Positions 18,206-26,134 of a stretch of DNA of 64,000 nucleotides are shown piece by piece (within the stretch, counting starts at the first letter, position 1; each line of letters opens with the position of its first letter). A program made the translations under genes and the position numbers. The DNA is from Streptomyces spinosisporus (GTDB lineage: Bacteria; Actinomycetota; Actinomycetes; Streptomycetales; Streptomycetaceae), in contig NZ_JALDAX010000007.1 of NCBI RefSeq assembly GCF_022698145.1, forward strand, positions 62,001 to 126,000, given 5' to 3'. The notes under the pieces were generated by a model that was not told the origin of the DNA, did no database searches, and was given only the letters and a program-made list of their open reading frames with translations.

Positions 18206-18805
18206 TCACGCACGTTCGAGGAGTTCACTGTCCTTCTCGTCGTAGACCGCGCCCGTGCGAGGGCACTCCCACACGCCCGGCTCGTCCTCGCGCTCGACAA
18301 GCCGTACGCCCGCCCGGCCGACCCAGCCGATCCGGCGCGCCGGAACACCGGCCACGAGAGCGAAGTCCGGCACGTCCCGGGTCACCACGGCGCCCGCCGC
18401 GACCAGCGCCCAGCGACCGACGTGCACCGGCGCCACACACACCGAACGGGCGCCCAGCGACGCGCCTTCGGCCACCGTCACGGCGACGGGCTCCCAGTCG
18501 CCACCGCGCTTGAGCCGGCCCTCCTCGTCCACCGACCTCGGAAAGTAGTCGTTGGTCAGCACGGCCGCCGGGCCGACGAAGACCCCGTCGGCGAGCACGG
18601 CGGGCTCGTAGACCAGGGCGTGGTTCTGCAGCTTCACATTGTCGCCGATCCGCACGCCGGGCCCGACATACGCTCCGCGGCCCACGATGCATCCGCTGCC
18701 CAGCTGCGCGCCCTCCCGGATCTGGGCCAGATCCCAGACCGTCGTCCCCTCGCCGACCGTGGCCGTCTCGTCGACCTGAGCGGTCGGCTGGATTCTGAAG
18801 CTCAC
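18206..18805 (-). CDS. Left-handed beta-helix sugar N-acetyltransferase (WbpD/QdtC-like)
   Basis: 199 residues beginning with GTG that overlaps the rmlD stop (GTGA). Imperfect hexapeptide repeats run through residues 5–150 (AQVDETATVGEGTTVWDLA, GRGAYVGPGVRIGDNVKLQN). ALVYEPAVLADGVFVGPAAVLTNDYFPRS is the hallmark of acetyltransferases acting on 3-amino sugar nucleotides. It transfers acetyl from acetyl-CoA in the cytoplasm. The rmlA/rmlB genes beside it and the DegT aminotransferase at the window edge point to a dTDP-3-acetamido-3,6-dideoxyhexose; a UDP-linked substrate is the alternative. Confidence 0.82.
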   Translation of the reverse strand: MSFRIQPTAQVDETATVGEGTTVWDLAQIREGAQLGSGCIVGRGAYVGPGVRIGDNVKLQNHALVYEPAVLADGVFVGPAAVLTNDYFPRSVDEEGRLKRGGDWEPVAVTVAEGASLGARSVCVAPVHVGRWALVAAGAVVTRDVPDFALVAGVPARRIGWVGRAGVRLVEREDEPGVWECPRTGAVYDEKDSELLERA

Positions 18806-19833
18806 CGGGCAGAACCTTTCTTCTCGTCGCTCTCGTGGCTCTCGCCGCTTATGTGGCGCTCGTGGCGCTCGTGGCTCGCGTGGCGCTCGTGGCTCGCGTG
18901 GCTCGCGTGGCTTTCGTGGCTCGCGTGGTTCTCATCGCTTGTGTGGCCGGTGCGGCGCGTGTGGTCCTCGCCGAGCAGGGCAGGGAACGCCGCGGCGAGC
19001 GCCTCGCGCCAGTCACGGACGGGTTCGATGCCCGCCAGGGCCCAGCGGTCGTGCCCGAGCACGCTGTACGCGGGACGGGGAGCGGGCCGTACGAAGGCGG
19101 CGCTGGTGGTCGGCCGGACCCGTTCGGGGTCCGCGCCCAGCAGCCGGAAGACCTCGCGGGCCAGGCCGAACCAGGTCGTGCGCCCACCGCTGGTGCCGTG
19201 GTAGACACCGGCCGGCGCGGTGCCGGCGAGCGCGGCTCGGCCGAGGCGGACCAGACGGTCCGCGAGGTCCACCGTCCAAGTGGGCTGCCCCTGCTGGTCG
19301 TTCACCACGTCGACGGTGTCCCTGGCGGACTCCAGCCTGATCATCGTGTCGACGAAGTTCCCGCCGCCCGCCCCGTACAGCCAGGCCGTCCGCACGACGT
19401 ACGCCGCGTCGGGGAGCGTGGCCAGCACCGCCCGTTCCCCCTCCAGCTTGGTGCGCCCGTACGCGCTGCGCGGTCGCGTCGGGGCGTCCTCGGGGTAGGG
19501 GGCGGTGGCGTCGCCGGAGAAGACGTAGTCGGTCGAGACCTGGAGCAGCCGGGCGCCGTTCTTCGCGCAGGCCTCGGCGAGATGCCGGGGGCCGTCGCCG
19601 TTGACCCGCAGGGCGTCCGCCTCACGGGCCTCGGCGTCGTCGACGGCCGTCCAGGCGGCGCAGTTGAGCACGATCCGGGGCCGGTGCACTTCGATCGCCT
19701 CGTGCACCATGTCGGGATCGGTGATGTCGAGGGCGGCCCGGTCCAGGCCCACGGCCGTCTCTCCGTCCCGGCGCAGCCGGGCCAGGACGTCCTGCCCGAG
19801 CATGCCGCCGGCGCCGGTCACCAGCCACCTCAT
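18802..19833 (-). CDS. rmlD: dTDP-4-dehydrorhamnose reductase with His-rich tripeptide-repeat tail
   Basis: 343 residues. GAGGMLGQDVL (NAD(P)-binding), STDYVFSGD and the YGRTK catalytic Tyr/Lys pair identify an extended-SDR RmlD protein that reduces dTDP-4-keto-L-rhamnose. After about residue 295 the normal fold is finished. A tail of 11 tripeptides (HAS, HES, HER, HIS, GES types) occupies about residues 303–335, ten of them starting with His, followed by an acidic-basic end. That tail is not part of the family. The gene is coupled by 4-nt overlaps to rmlB and the acetyltransferase. rmlC is absent from the window, so the 3,5-epimerase must be encoded elsewhere or the product differs. Confidence 0.9.
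   Translation of the reverse strand: MRWLVTGAGGMLGQDVLARLRRDGETAVGLDRAALDITDPDMVHEAIEVHRPRIVLNCAAWTAVDDAEAREADALRVNGDGPRHLAEACAKNGARLLQVSTDYVFSGDATAPYPEDAPTRPRSAYGRTKLEGERAVLATLPDAAYVVRTAWLYGAGGGNFVDTMIRLESARDTVDVVNDQQGQPTWTVDLADRLVRLGRAALAGTAPAGVYHGTSGGRTTWFGLAREVFRLLGADPERVRPTTSAAFVRPAPRPAYSVLGHDRWALAGIEPVRDWREALAAAFPALLGEDHTRRTGHTSDENHASHESHASHASHERHASHERHERHISGESHESDEKKGSAR
18829..18927 (-). repeat. In-frame short tandem repeats coding the His-rich tail of RmlD
   Basis: Near-identical 9-nt units of the type cgtggctcg recur here and code for H-x-S or H-x-R triplets. The regular codon-level repetition suggests growth by replication slippage. The frame is kept throughout. Confidence 0.75.
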
Positions 19834-20798
19834 GCCGACCGCTCCTTCAACGGTTGCCACCAGGCTCGGTTCTCGCGGTACCAATCGACCGTCTCGGCAA
19901 GGCCGGTGGTGAAGTCGTGACGGGGGCAATAGCCCAACTCGTCGCGGGCCTTGCTCCAGTCGACCGAGTAGCGCAGGTCGTGGCCCTTGCGGTCGGCGAC
20001 ATACTCCACCCGGTCCCAGCCCGCCCCGCACGCCTGAAGCAGCAGCCCGGTGAGTTCCTTGTTGGACAGCTCGGTGCCGCCGCCGATGTTGTACACCTCG
20101 CCCGGCCGGCCCTTGGCGCGCACCAGGTCGATGCCGTGGCAGTGGTCCTCCACGTGCAGCCAGTCCCGCACGTTCAGGCCCTGCCCGTACAGGGGCACCG
20201 TCTTGCCGTCGAGGAGGTTGGTGACGAACAGCGGGATGACCTTCTCCGGGTACTGGTGCGGGCCGTAGTTGTTGGAGCAGCGGGTGACGCGCACGTCCAG
20301 GCCGTGGGTGCGGTGGTAGGCGAGGGCGAGCAGGTCGGAGGAGGCCTTGGAGGCGGAGTAGGGGGAGTTGGGGGCCAGCGGGTGCTCCTCGGGCCAGGAC
20401 CCGGAGGCGATGGAGCCGTAGACCTCGTCGGTGGAGATGTGCACGAAGGGGCCCACCCGGTGGCGCAGGGCGGCGTCCAGCAGGATCTGGGTGCCCACCA
20501 CGTTGGTCAGGACGAAGTCGGTGGCGCCGGCGATCGAGCGGTCCACGTGGGACTCGGCCGCGAAGTGCACCACCTGGTCGGCGTCGGCCATCAGCTTGTC
20601 GACCAGGTCGGCGTCGCGGATGTCTCCTTGCACGAACTGCAGGCGGGGGTCGTCGAGATCGAGGTTGGTGAGGTTGCCGGCGTAGGTGAGCTTGTCCAGC
20701 ACCGTGATGCGGAGCGCGTCGGACGCGCCGGGGGCCAGCAGGGTGCGGACGTAGCAGGAGCCGATGAAGCCGGCCGCGCCGGTGACGAGAAGGTTCAT
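19830..20798 (-). CDS. rmlB: dTDP-glucose 4,6-dehydratase
   Basis: 322 residues. GAAGFIGS is the NAD-binding loop, STDEVYGS carries the Thr-Asp-Glu active-site triad region, and YSASKASSD gives the catalytic Tyr-x3-Lys. It converts dTDP-glucose to dTDP-4-keto-6-deoxyglucose, the branch point for rhamnose and amino-deoxysugars. Length is normal. It overlaps rmlA and rmlD by 4 nt each, so the operon is translationally coupled. Confidence 0.95.
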   Translation of the reverse strand: MNLLVTGAAGFIGSCYVRTLLAPGASDALRITVLDKLTYAGNLTNLDLDDPRLQFVQGDIRDADLVDKLMADADQVVHFAAESHVDRSIAGATDFVLTNVVGTQILLDAALRHRVGPFVHISTDEVYGSIASGSWPEEHPLAPNSPYSASKASSDLLALAYHRTHGLDVRVTRCSNNYGPHQYPEKVIPLFVTNLLDGKTVPLYGQGLNVRDWLHVEDHCHGIDLVRAKGRPGEVYNIGGGTELSNKELTGLLLQACGAGWDRVEYVADRKGHDLRYSVDWSKARDELGYCPRHDFTTGLAETVDWYRENRAWWQPLKERSA

Positions 20799-21862
20799 GT
20801 GTGGATCTGCACCTTGCTGTGGTCGCCGAGGACGAAACGGTGGGCGGCGGGTCTGCGAGGTGCGGGAGTCACCTCGACCTTGCGGCCGATGAGGGAGGCC
20901 TCCACGCGCCGGACGCCGCTCATGGAGGAGTCGCGCAGCACGATCGAGTACTCGATCTCGCTGTCCTCGATACGGCAGTCGCCCGCGATCGAGGTGAAGG
21001 GGCCGACGTAGGAGTCGGTGATCACCGTGCGGGCGCCGACGATCACGGGGCCCACGATGCGGCTGCCCGTCACCTTCGCCCCGGCCTCGATGCGCACCCG
21101 CCCGATGATCTCGCTGTCGTCGTCGACCGTGCCGTCGATGCTGCGCTCCAGGGTCTCCAGCACGGAGCGGTTGACCTCCAGCATGTCGGTGACGTTCCCG
21201 GTGTCCTTCCAGTAGCCGGAGATCGTCGTGGAGCGCACATCGCGTCCGGCGTCCAGCATCCACTGGATGGCGTGGGTGATCTCCAACTCGCCGCGCCAGG
21301 ACGGCTTGATGGCCCGCACGGCCTCATGGACGGCGGGCGTGAACAGATACACGCCGACCAGCGCCAGGTCGCTCTTGGGGTGTTCGGGCTTCTCCTCCAG
21401 GTCGATCACCCGGCCCGCCGCGTCCAGTTGGGCCACGCCGAACGCGGTCGGGTTCGCCACCTTCGTCAACAGGATCTGCGCGTCGGGCCGTTCGGCGCGG
21501 AAGGCGTCCACCAGGTCCGTGATGCCGCCGACGACGAAGTTGTCGCCGAGGTACATCACGAAGTCGTCCTCGCCCAGGAACTCCCGGGCGATCAGCACCG
21601 CGTGGGCCAGCCCCAGCGGCTCGGCCTGCGGGATGTAGGTGACCTCCAGGCCGAACGCGGAACCGTCGCCGACCGCCTCCCGGATCTCCTCGGCCGTCTC
21701 CCCGACGATGATGCCGACCTGGGTGATGCCCGCCTCCGCGATCGCCTCCAGACCGTAGAAGAGCACCGGCTTGTTCGCGACCGGTACGAGTTGCTTCGCC
21801 GACGTATGGGTGATGGGACGCAAACGGGTACCTGAGCCACCGGACAACACGAGTGCCTTCAC
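20795..21862 (-). CDS. rmlA: Glucose-1-phosphate thymidylyltransferase, long form
   Basis: 355 residues from a GTG (VKALVLSGGSGTRLRP). GGSGTRLRP is the nucleotide-binding loop, followed by MYLGDNF, the LEEKPEHPKS region and ISGYWKDTGN. A C-terminal left-handed helix domain (about residues 255–340) makes this the long StrD-type enzyme rather than the 290-residue RmlA. It makes dTDP-glucose from dTTP and glucose-1-phosphate. The frame is open eight codons upstream, but the family starts at the chosen GTG. First gene of the four-gene operon. Confidence 0.92.
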   Translation of the reverse strand: MKALVLSGGSGTRLRPITHTSAKQLVPVANKPVLFYGLEAIAEAGITQVGIIVGETAEEIREAVGDGSAFGLEVTYIPQAEPLGLAHAVLIAREFLGEDDFVMYLGDNFVVGGITDLVDAFRAERPDAQILLTKVANPTAFGVAQLDAAGRVIDLEEKPEHPKSDLALVGVYLFTPAVHEAVRAIKPSWRGELEITHAIQWMLDAGRDVRSTTISGYWKDTGNVTDMLEVNRSVLETLERSIDGTVDDDSEIIGRVRIEAGAKVTGSRIVGPVIVGARTVITDSYVGPFTSIAGDCRIEDSEIEYSIVLRDSSMSGVRRVEASLIGRKVEVTPAPRRPAAHRFVLGDHSKVQIHT

Positions 21863-21876
21863 GCGATCACCATACT

Positions 21877-21894
21877 TTCGGCACACTCGCCGAA
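21877..21894 (-). promoter_or_regulatory. Inverted repeat just upstream of rmlA
   Basis: TTCGGC–ACACTC–GCCGAA lies 15 bp before the rmlA start codon, in the likely promoter or 5' leader. The arms are exact. It could be an operator or a leader hairpin; no evidence favours one. Confidence 0.35.
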
Positions 21895-21942
21895 GAAAGG
21901 ATTCCGTATATGTCCGGCCGGAAGATCGGTACCAACGACGAT

Positions 21943-21975
21943 GGGGGCGCCCCGGACCGGATCCAGGACGCCCCC
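21943..21975 (-). terminator. Stem-loop after the ABC ATPase gene
   Basis: GGGGGCG pairs with CGCCCCC across a 19-nt loop that itself contains a GGATCC palindrome. It lies 45 bp after the ATPase stop on the minus strand and before the rmlA promoter, where a terminator of the transporter operon is expected. Confidence 0.5.
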
Positions 21976-22019
21976 GAACGCGGCGGACGAAGGTGCGTGC
22001 TGTTCAGTTCTGCGGTGCT

Positions 22020-23183
22020 TCAGTTCGCCAGGTAGCTGGTCGCGGCCGGGGACAGCCGCAGGACGACCTCGCGGCCCGGACGCAGATCCTGGCCGGCCCG
22101 CGTGGACACCGTGATGGGCAGGTTCGCCGACCGCACGACGAGTTCGAGCCGGTCGCCGAGGAACTCAGCCGACTCCACCACGCCGGTGAACTCGTTGTCC
22201 GCGGGCGCCGCGTCCGCGTCGGCCGGGCGCACCCCGACGTCCTCGGGCCGCACACAGACGAACCCGCCGTTGTGATGCCGCACTTCCTCACCGGGCGCGG
22301 TACGGGAGCAGAGCACCGGACCGAGGTCGGTCCTGGCGAGCACCCCTCCCCGCGTACCGGCCGACGCGTCCCGCACCGGGAAGAGGTTCGCGCTGCCGAT
22401 GAAGTCGGCGACGAAGGAGGAGCGGGGGTGGTCGTAGAGCCGCTCGGGCCGGTCGATCTGCTCGATGCGGCCCTTGTTCATCACGATCACCGTGTCCGAC
22501 ATGGCCAGGGCCTCGGCCTGGTCATGGGTGACGTACAGGGCGGTGACGCCGAACTGCTCCTGGAACGACCGGAGTTCCTGCCGCAGCTTGGCCCTCAGCT
22601 TGGCGTCGAGGTTGGACAGCGGCTCGTCCAGCAGCAGCACCTCGGGGTCGCCGAGCAGGGCCCGCGCCAGCGCGAGGCGCTGCTGCTGCCCGCCGCTGAG
22701 CTGCGTCGCCCAGCGGTCGGCCATCCCCGCCAGACCCACCTGTTCGAGCATCTCCAGTGCGCGCTGCCGGACCTCAGGCCCCCTGCGCCGGTTGCGGCCG
22801 TGCCGCATGGGGAAGGCCGCGTTGTCGATGACCTTCATGTGCGGCCAGATGCCGTACGACTGCGGCACCATCGCGATGGGCCGCTCCTCCGGCCGGACAT
22901 GGCGCTTGCGGGCGGCGTCGAACACCACCTCGCCGCCCATCTCGATCCGGCCCTCGGTGGCGTGTTCGAGGCCGGCGACGCAGCGCAGGGTCGTCGTCTT
23001 GCCGCAGCCGCTCGGCCCGAGAAGGGTGACGAACTGGCCCTTGGGGACGTCGAAGGAGATGTTGTCGACCGCGTAGGCCGCGTCGGCGTCCGCCGACTTC
23101 TCGTAGGACTTGCGCAGTTGGGTGATGACGATCGAGTTCGTCGTCGTGTCCCTGTTCATCGCTTCCACCATGGTTTCCGTCAT
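22020..23183 (-). CDS. ABC transporter ATPase, Fe3+/phosphonate/polyamine (FbpC/PotA-like) type
   Basis: 387 residues. Walker A GPSGCGKTTT, signature LSGGQQQR, Walker B VLLLDEPLSNLDAKLR and the H-loop VTHDQ are all intact. From about residue 255 a TOBE-type accessory domain follows (VCVRPEDVGV, LGDRLELVVRS), as in CUT1/FbpC ATPases. It powers the double permease encoded upstream, which it overlaps by 4 nt. The open frame upstream of the start is shadow. The solute is unknown; the operon's decarboxylase-like and amidohydrolase genes suggest an organic acid rather than iron. Confidence 0.92.
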   Translation of the reverse strand: MTETMVEAMNRDTTTNSIVITQLRKSYEKSADADAAYAVDNISFDVPKGQFVTLLGPSGCGKTTTLRCVAGLEHATEGRIEMGGEVVFDAARKRHVRPEERPIAMVPQSYGIWPHMKVIDNAAFPMRHGRNRRRGPEVRQRALEMLEQVGLAGMADRWATQLSGGQQQRLALARALLGDPEVLLLDEPLSNLDAKLRAKLRQELRSFQEQFGVTALYVTHDQAEALAMSDTVIVMNKGRIEQIDRPERLYDHPRSSFVADFIGSANLFPVRDASAGTRGGVLARTDLGPVLCSRTAPGEEVRHHNGGFVCVRPEDVGVRPADADAAPADNEFTGVVESAEFLGDRLELVVRSANLPITVSTRAGQDLRPGREVVLRLSPAATSYLAN

Positions 23184-24964
23184 GCCTGCTTCTCCGTACT
23201 GCGCCGGTTGACGAGCCACACCGCGAGCGTGGAGATCGCCAGGATGATCACTGCGAGGGCACTGGCCTCGGGGTAGTCGACGCTGGAGGTGAAGGTGTCC
23301 CACAGCAGCACCACCAGGGTCCGGTTGTCGGCACCCGTCAGCAGCAGGGCGATCGGAAGCTCCCCCAGGGCGTGCGCGAACACCCAGAGCCAGCACTTCC
23401 ACAGCGCCGGGCGCAGCAGGGGCAGCAGGATCGTCCGCGTCACCGTGAGCGGGTTCGCGCCGGTCACGCGCGCGGCCTCGATCAGTCCGTCGTCGAGCTG
23501 GATCAGCGCCGCGTGCACCATCCGTGAGCCGCGCGGGAGGAACCGCGTCACCAGGGCGACGACGATGATCCAGACCGTGCCGTAGATCGGCACCGGGACA
23601 TAGAGATAGAGGAACAGCACGGCCGAGCCGAGGACCACGCTCGGGATGCCGAAGACCAGGAACGTCGTCTCGAAGAGCAGCGTGCTGCCCCGGAACCGCT
23701 TGCGCACGGAGGCCACCGCGATCCACACCGACAGCGCCAGGGTCACCGTGGCGGTGACCAGGACGACCTCGGCCGTGTTCACCAGGACGTTGCCGATGCC
23801 CGGCGACGACAGGACGTGGCCGTAGGCGCTCAGGGTCATCGACCCCAGGCCCGACCAGCTGAAGGGCCGGGCATAGGGCGACAGGCTCGTCCACACCAGG
23901 GCCGCGATGGGAAGCACGATGGCCAGGAACAGATACACCGAGACGACCGCGCAGACGGGAGCACGCCAGCGGCCGAGCGGGACACGGCTCTGCCGGTAGC
24001 CCTTGCCGGTCACCACCCGGAAGCGGTGCGTGTCGCGGACGCGTCGGCGGTAGACCAGCAGCATGACCAGCGACAGGGCCAGGATGAGGATGCCGTAGGT
24101 GCTCGCCTGGCCGTAGTTGGCCACCCCGCTCGGCGGTTGCAGCGAGTACTGGATGAGGCTGCTGTACACGAAGATCTGCTTGGGCAGCCCGAGGAGCGCC
24201 GGGATGGCGAAACCCTCCAGGGCCACGACGACGAGCAGCATCGCCGCGGCCGACACGGCGGGCATGATCAGGGGGAACACGACCAGACGCAGCCGGCGCC
24301 ACACCGGCGTGCCGACCGTCGCCGCGGCCTCCTCCAGCTCGGGGTTGAGCCGGGCGAACGCCGGCGCGATCATCAGATACATGCTGGGCACCCCGAAGAT
24401 GCCCATGACGAGGATCATCCCCGGCAGCGAGTAGACGTCCACGCGGATGCCCAGCGCCTCCCGCACGAGGATCGCCAGGGGACCGTTCGCCGGATTGGCC
24501 ACCAGGGCCCAGGCGATCGCCATGACGGTCACCGGGACCGCCATGGGAGCGAGCGCGAGCGGCGCGAGGAACGAGCGTCCCGGGATGTCCGTCTTCTCGA
24601 AGAGATAGGCGAGGCACACGCTGAGCACAAGGGCCACGGCCAGCGCGCCCACGACATAGACCACCGTGTTCAGGGTGACCGTGCCGAGCCGGCTGGAGGA
24701 GAAGACCGCGCTGTAGTTGTCCAGCGAGAACCCGGGTACGTCGAAGGGCAGTTCGGTGGTCGACGCCTTGAAGCTGCTGTACAGCAGGATCACCAGCGGC
24801 ACCAGGACGAGGTATCCCACCAGGAGCACCATGGCGAGATTGACGAGGGTCCCCGCCGCCCGGCGCCCGTGCTCGGCACGTGAACGGCCCGCGGGCGGTG
24901 GGTCGTTGTGTTCGACGGCGTCGGGCGCCGGCGCCTCAACCTCCTTGGTTGTCGTCGGATCCAT
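23180..24964 (-). CDS. ABC transporter permease with two fused MetI-type domains (FbpB-like)
   Basis: 594 residues, about twelve transmembrane helices in two homologous halves. Each half ends in a binding-protein-dependent permease loop of the EAAxxxG type (LEEAAATVGTPVWRRL and LIEAARVTGANPLTVT). This is the FbpB/2-aminoethylphosphonate arrangement, with both transmembrane domains in one chain. GTG and ATG are adjacent at the start; GGGAGG is 5 nt from the ATG and only 2 nt from the GTG, so the ATG is preferred. Confidence 0.92.
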   Translation of the reverse strand: MDPTTTKEVEAPAPDAVEHNDPPPAGRSRAEHGRRAAGTLVNLAMVLLVGYLVLVPLVILLYSSFKASTTELPFDVPGFSLDNYSAVFSSSRLGTVTLNTVVYVVGALAVALVLSVCLAYLFEKTDIPGRSFLAPLALAPMAVPVTVMAIAWALVANPANGPLAILVREALGIRVDVYSLPGMILVMGIFGVPSMYLMIAPAFARLNPELEEAAATVGTPVWRRLRLVVFPLIMPAVSAAAMLLVVVALEGFAIPALLGLPKQIFVYSSLIQYSLQPPSGVANYGQASTYGILILALSLVMLLVYRRRVRDTHRFRVVTGKGYRQSRVPLGRWRAPVCAVVSVYLFLAIVLPIAALVWTSLSPYARPFSWSGLGSMTLSAYGHVLSSPGIGNVLVNTAEVVLVTATVTLALSVWIAVASVRKRFRGSTLLFETTFLVFGIPSVVLGSAVLFLYLYVPVPIYGTVWIIVVALVTRFLPRGSRMVHAALIQLDDGLIEAARVTGANPLTVTRTILLPLLRPALWKCWLWVFAHALGELPIALLLTGADNRTLVVLLWDTFTSSVDYPEASALAVIILAISTLAVWLVNRRSTEKQA

Positions 24965-25012
24965 CACGACCTCCCGCGTCGTTGCACGTCTTCATCCGGA
25001 TTCCTTGACCTG

Positions 25013-26077
25013 TCAGCCGACATCGGTGCCGAGCGCCTTCTCGACCTTGGGGAAGAAGGCGGTCAGCCTGTCGTAGTCCTTGAGGGACTTCGCGCCGTAC
25101 CACTTCACATGGGCCGCGCAGAGTGCCTGTACGACGGCGTTGCCGCCCGGGTCCGAGCAGTCGGTGTCGGCCGGGATACGGGAGTTGTAGGTCTTCGCCA
25201 GCACACTCTGCGCCGCGTCGGAGGACAGGAACGAGGTGAGCAGTGCCGCGGCGGCGGGATGCGGGGCGCCCTTGGGCACGTAGAGATACGACTCGTTGGC
25301 GCTGGTGGGCGACACCGGTGCGATCTCGACGGGTGCGCCCTTGGCCTTCGCCGCCAGGACCAGGTTGATCAGGCTGGTGCCGATGCTCACCTGCCCCGAC
25401 TCGATGGGCGCCTCGGCCTGGGTGAGATTGGGGGAGTAGTGCGGCTTCAGCGGGGCGAACCTCTTCGCCCAGGCGAGGCCCTTCGCCTCTCCCATCGCGT
25501 CGTTGAGGTCCCAGACGGTCATGAACGAGGCACGGGACTCGGCCGAGACCTTCCCGCCGGACCACTTCGCATCCAGTACGTCGTCCCAACTCCGCGGCAC
25601 GTCGGCGGCCTTGACCCTGTCGGTGTTGTACGCCCACACCTTGGGCGTGGCCCAGACGTAGACGAAGTTCTTCGCGAAGACGTCCTTCGCGCCGACGCCG
25701 TACTTCGACCAGTCGACGTCCGAGGCCAGCTTGACCGCGGGAGTCACCGTGAGCCCGCCCGCGTTGGCGACGTCGATCGACACCTTGCGGGCCGCCTGCT
25801 CCATCTTGAGCTGGCTGACCTGGTCGGGGGCCTTGATGTTGCTGTACTTGACCTTGATGCCCGGGTACTTCTTCTCGAACAGGTCGATGGCGGGCTGCAT
25901 CTGCGCCTCCGGGTTCCAGGACGCCCAGTTGACCACCCCCTCGCTCTTGGCCTGTTTCGCCAGGGCGTTCGTCGTGTCCGGCAGGTCGGCCGTGCCGGCG
26001 CCGCTTCCGCACGCCGACAGGGACGCGGCGGTGACCAGGAGGACACCTGCCGCCGCGGTGAGCCGATGCCACGTCAT
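25013..26077 (-). CDS. ABC solute-binding lipoprotein (Fe3+-type fold), paralogue 1
   Basis: 354 residues. VTAASLSACG is a lipobox, so the protein is lipid-anchored outside the membrane. The body matches the family 1 extracellular solute-binding fold seen in FbpA-like proteins (DLFEKKYPGIKVKY, KVWAYNTD, PKGAPHP). It is closely similar to the product of the next gene upstream, sharing APIESGQVSIGTSLINLVL and the C-terminal KALGTDVG. FbpA-type tyrosine iron ligands are not obvious, which argues for an organic ligand. Confidence 0.9.
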   Translation of the reverse strand: MTWHRLTAAAGVLLVTAASLSACGSGAGTADLPDTTNALAKQAKSEGVVNWASWNPEAQMQPAIDLFEKKYPGIKVKYSNIKAPDQVSQLKMEQAARKVSIDVANAGGLTVTPAVKLASDVDWSKYGVGAKDVFAKNFVYVWATPKVWAYNTDRVKAADVPRSWDDVLDAKWSGGKVSAESRASFMTVWDLNDAMGEAKGLAWAKRFAPLKPHYSPNLTQAEAPIESGQVSIGTSLINLVLAAKAKGAPVEIAPVSPTSANESYLYVPKGAPHPAAAALLTSFLSSDAAQSVLAKTYNSRIPADTDCSDPGGNAVVQALCAAHVKWYGAKSLKDYDRLTAFFPKVEKALGTDVG

Positions 26078-26134
26078 CGTCGTTCCTTTCGCCTGAGGGT
26101 TGTCGCTCCTGCCGCGCCGCGGCCTTCGCGCGTG

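Noticed and set aside
21910..22035. 42-codon plus-strand ORF after AAAGGA
   Set aside because: It crosses the predicted terminator and enters the 3' end of the ABC ATPase antisense. No protein-like pattern, no conservation evidence.
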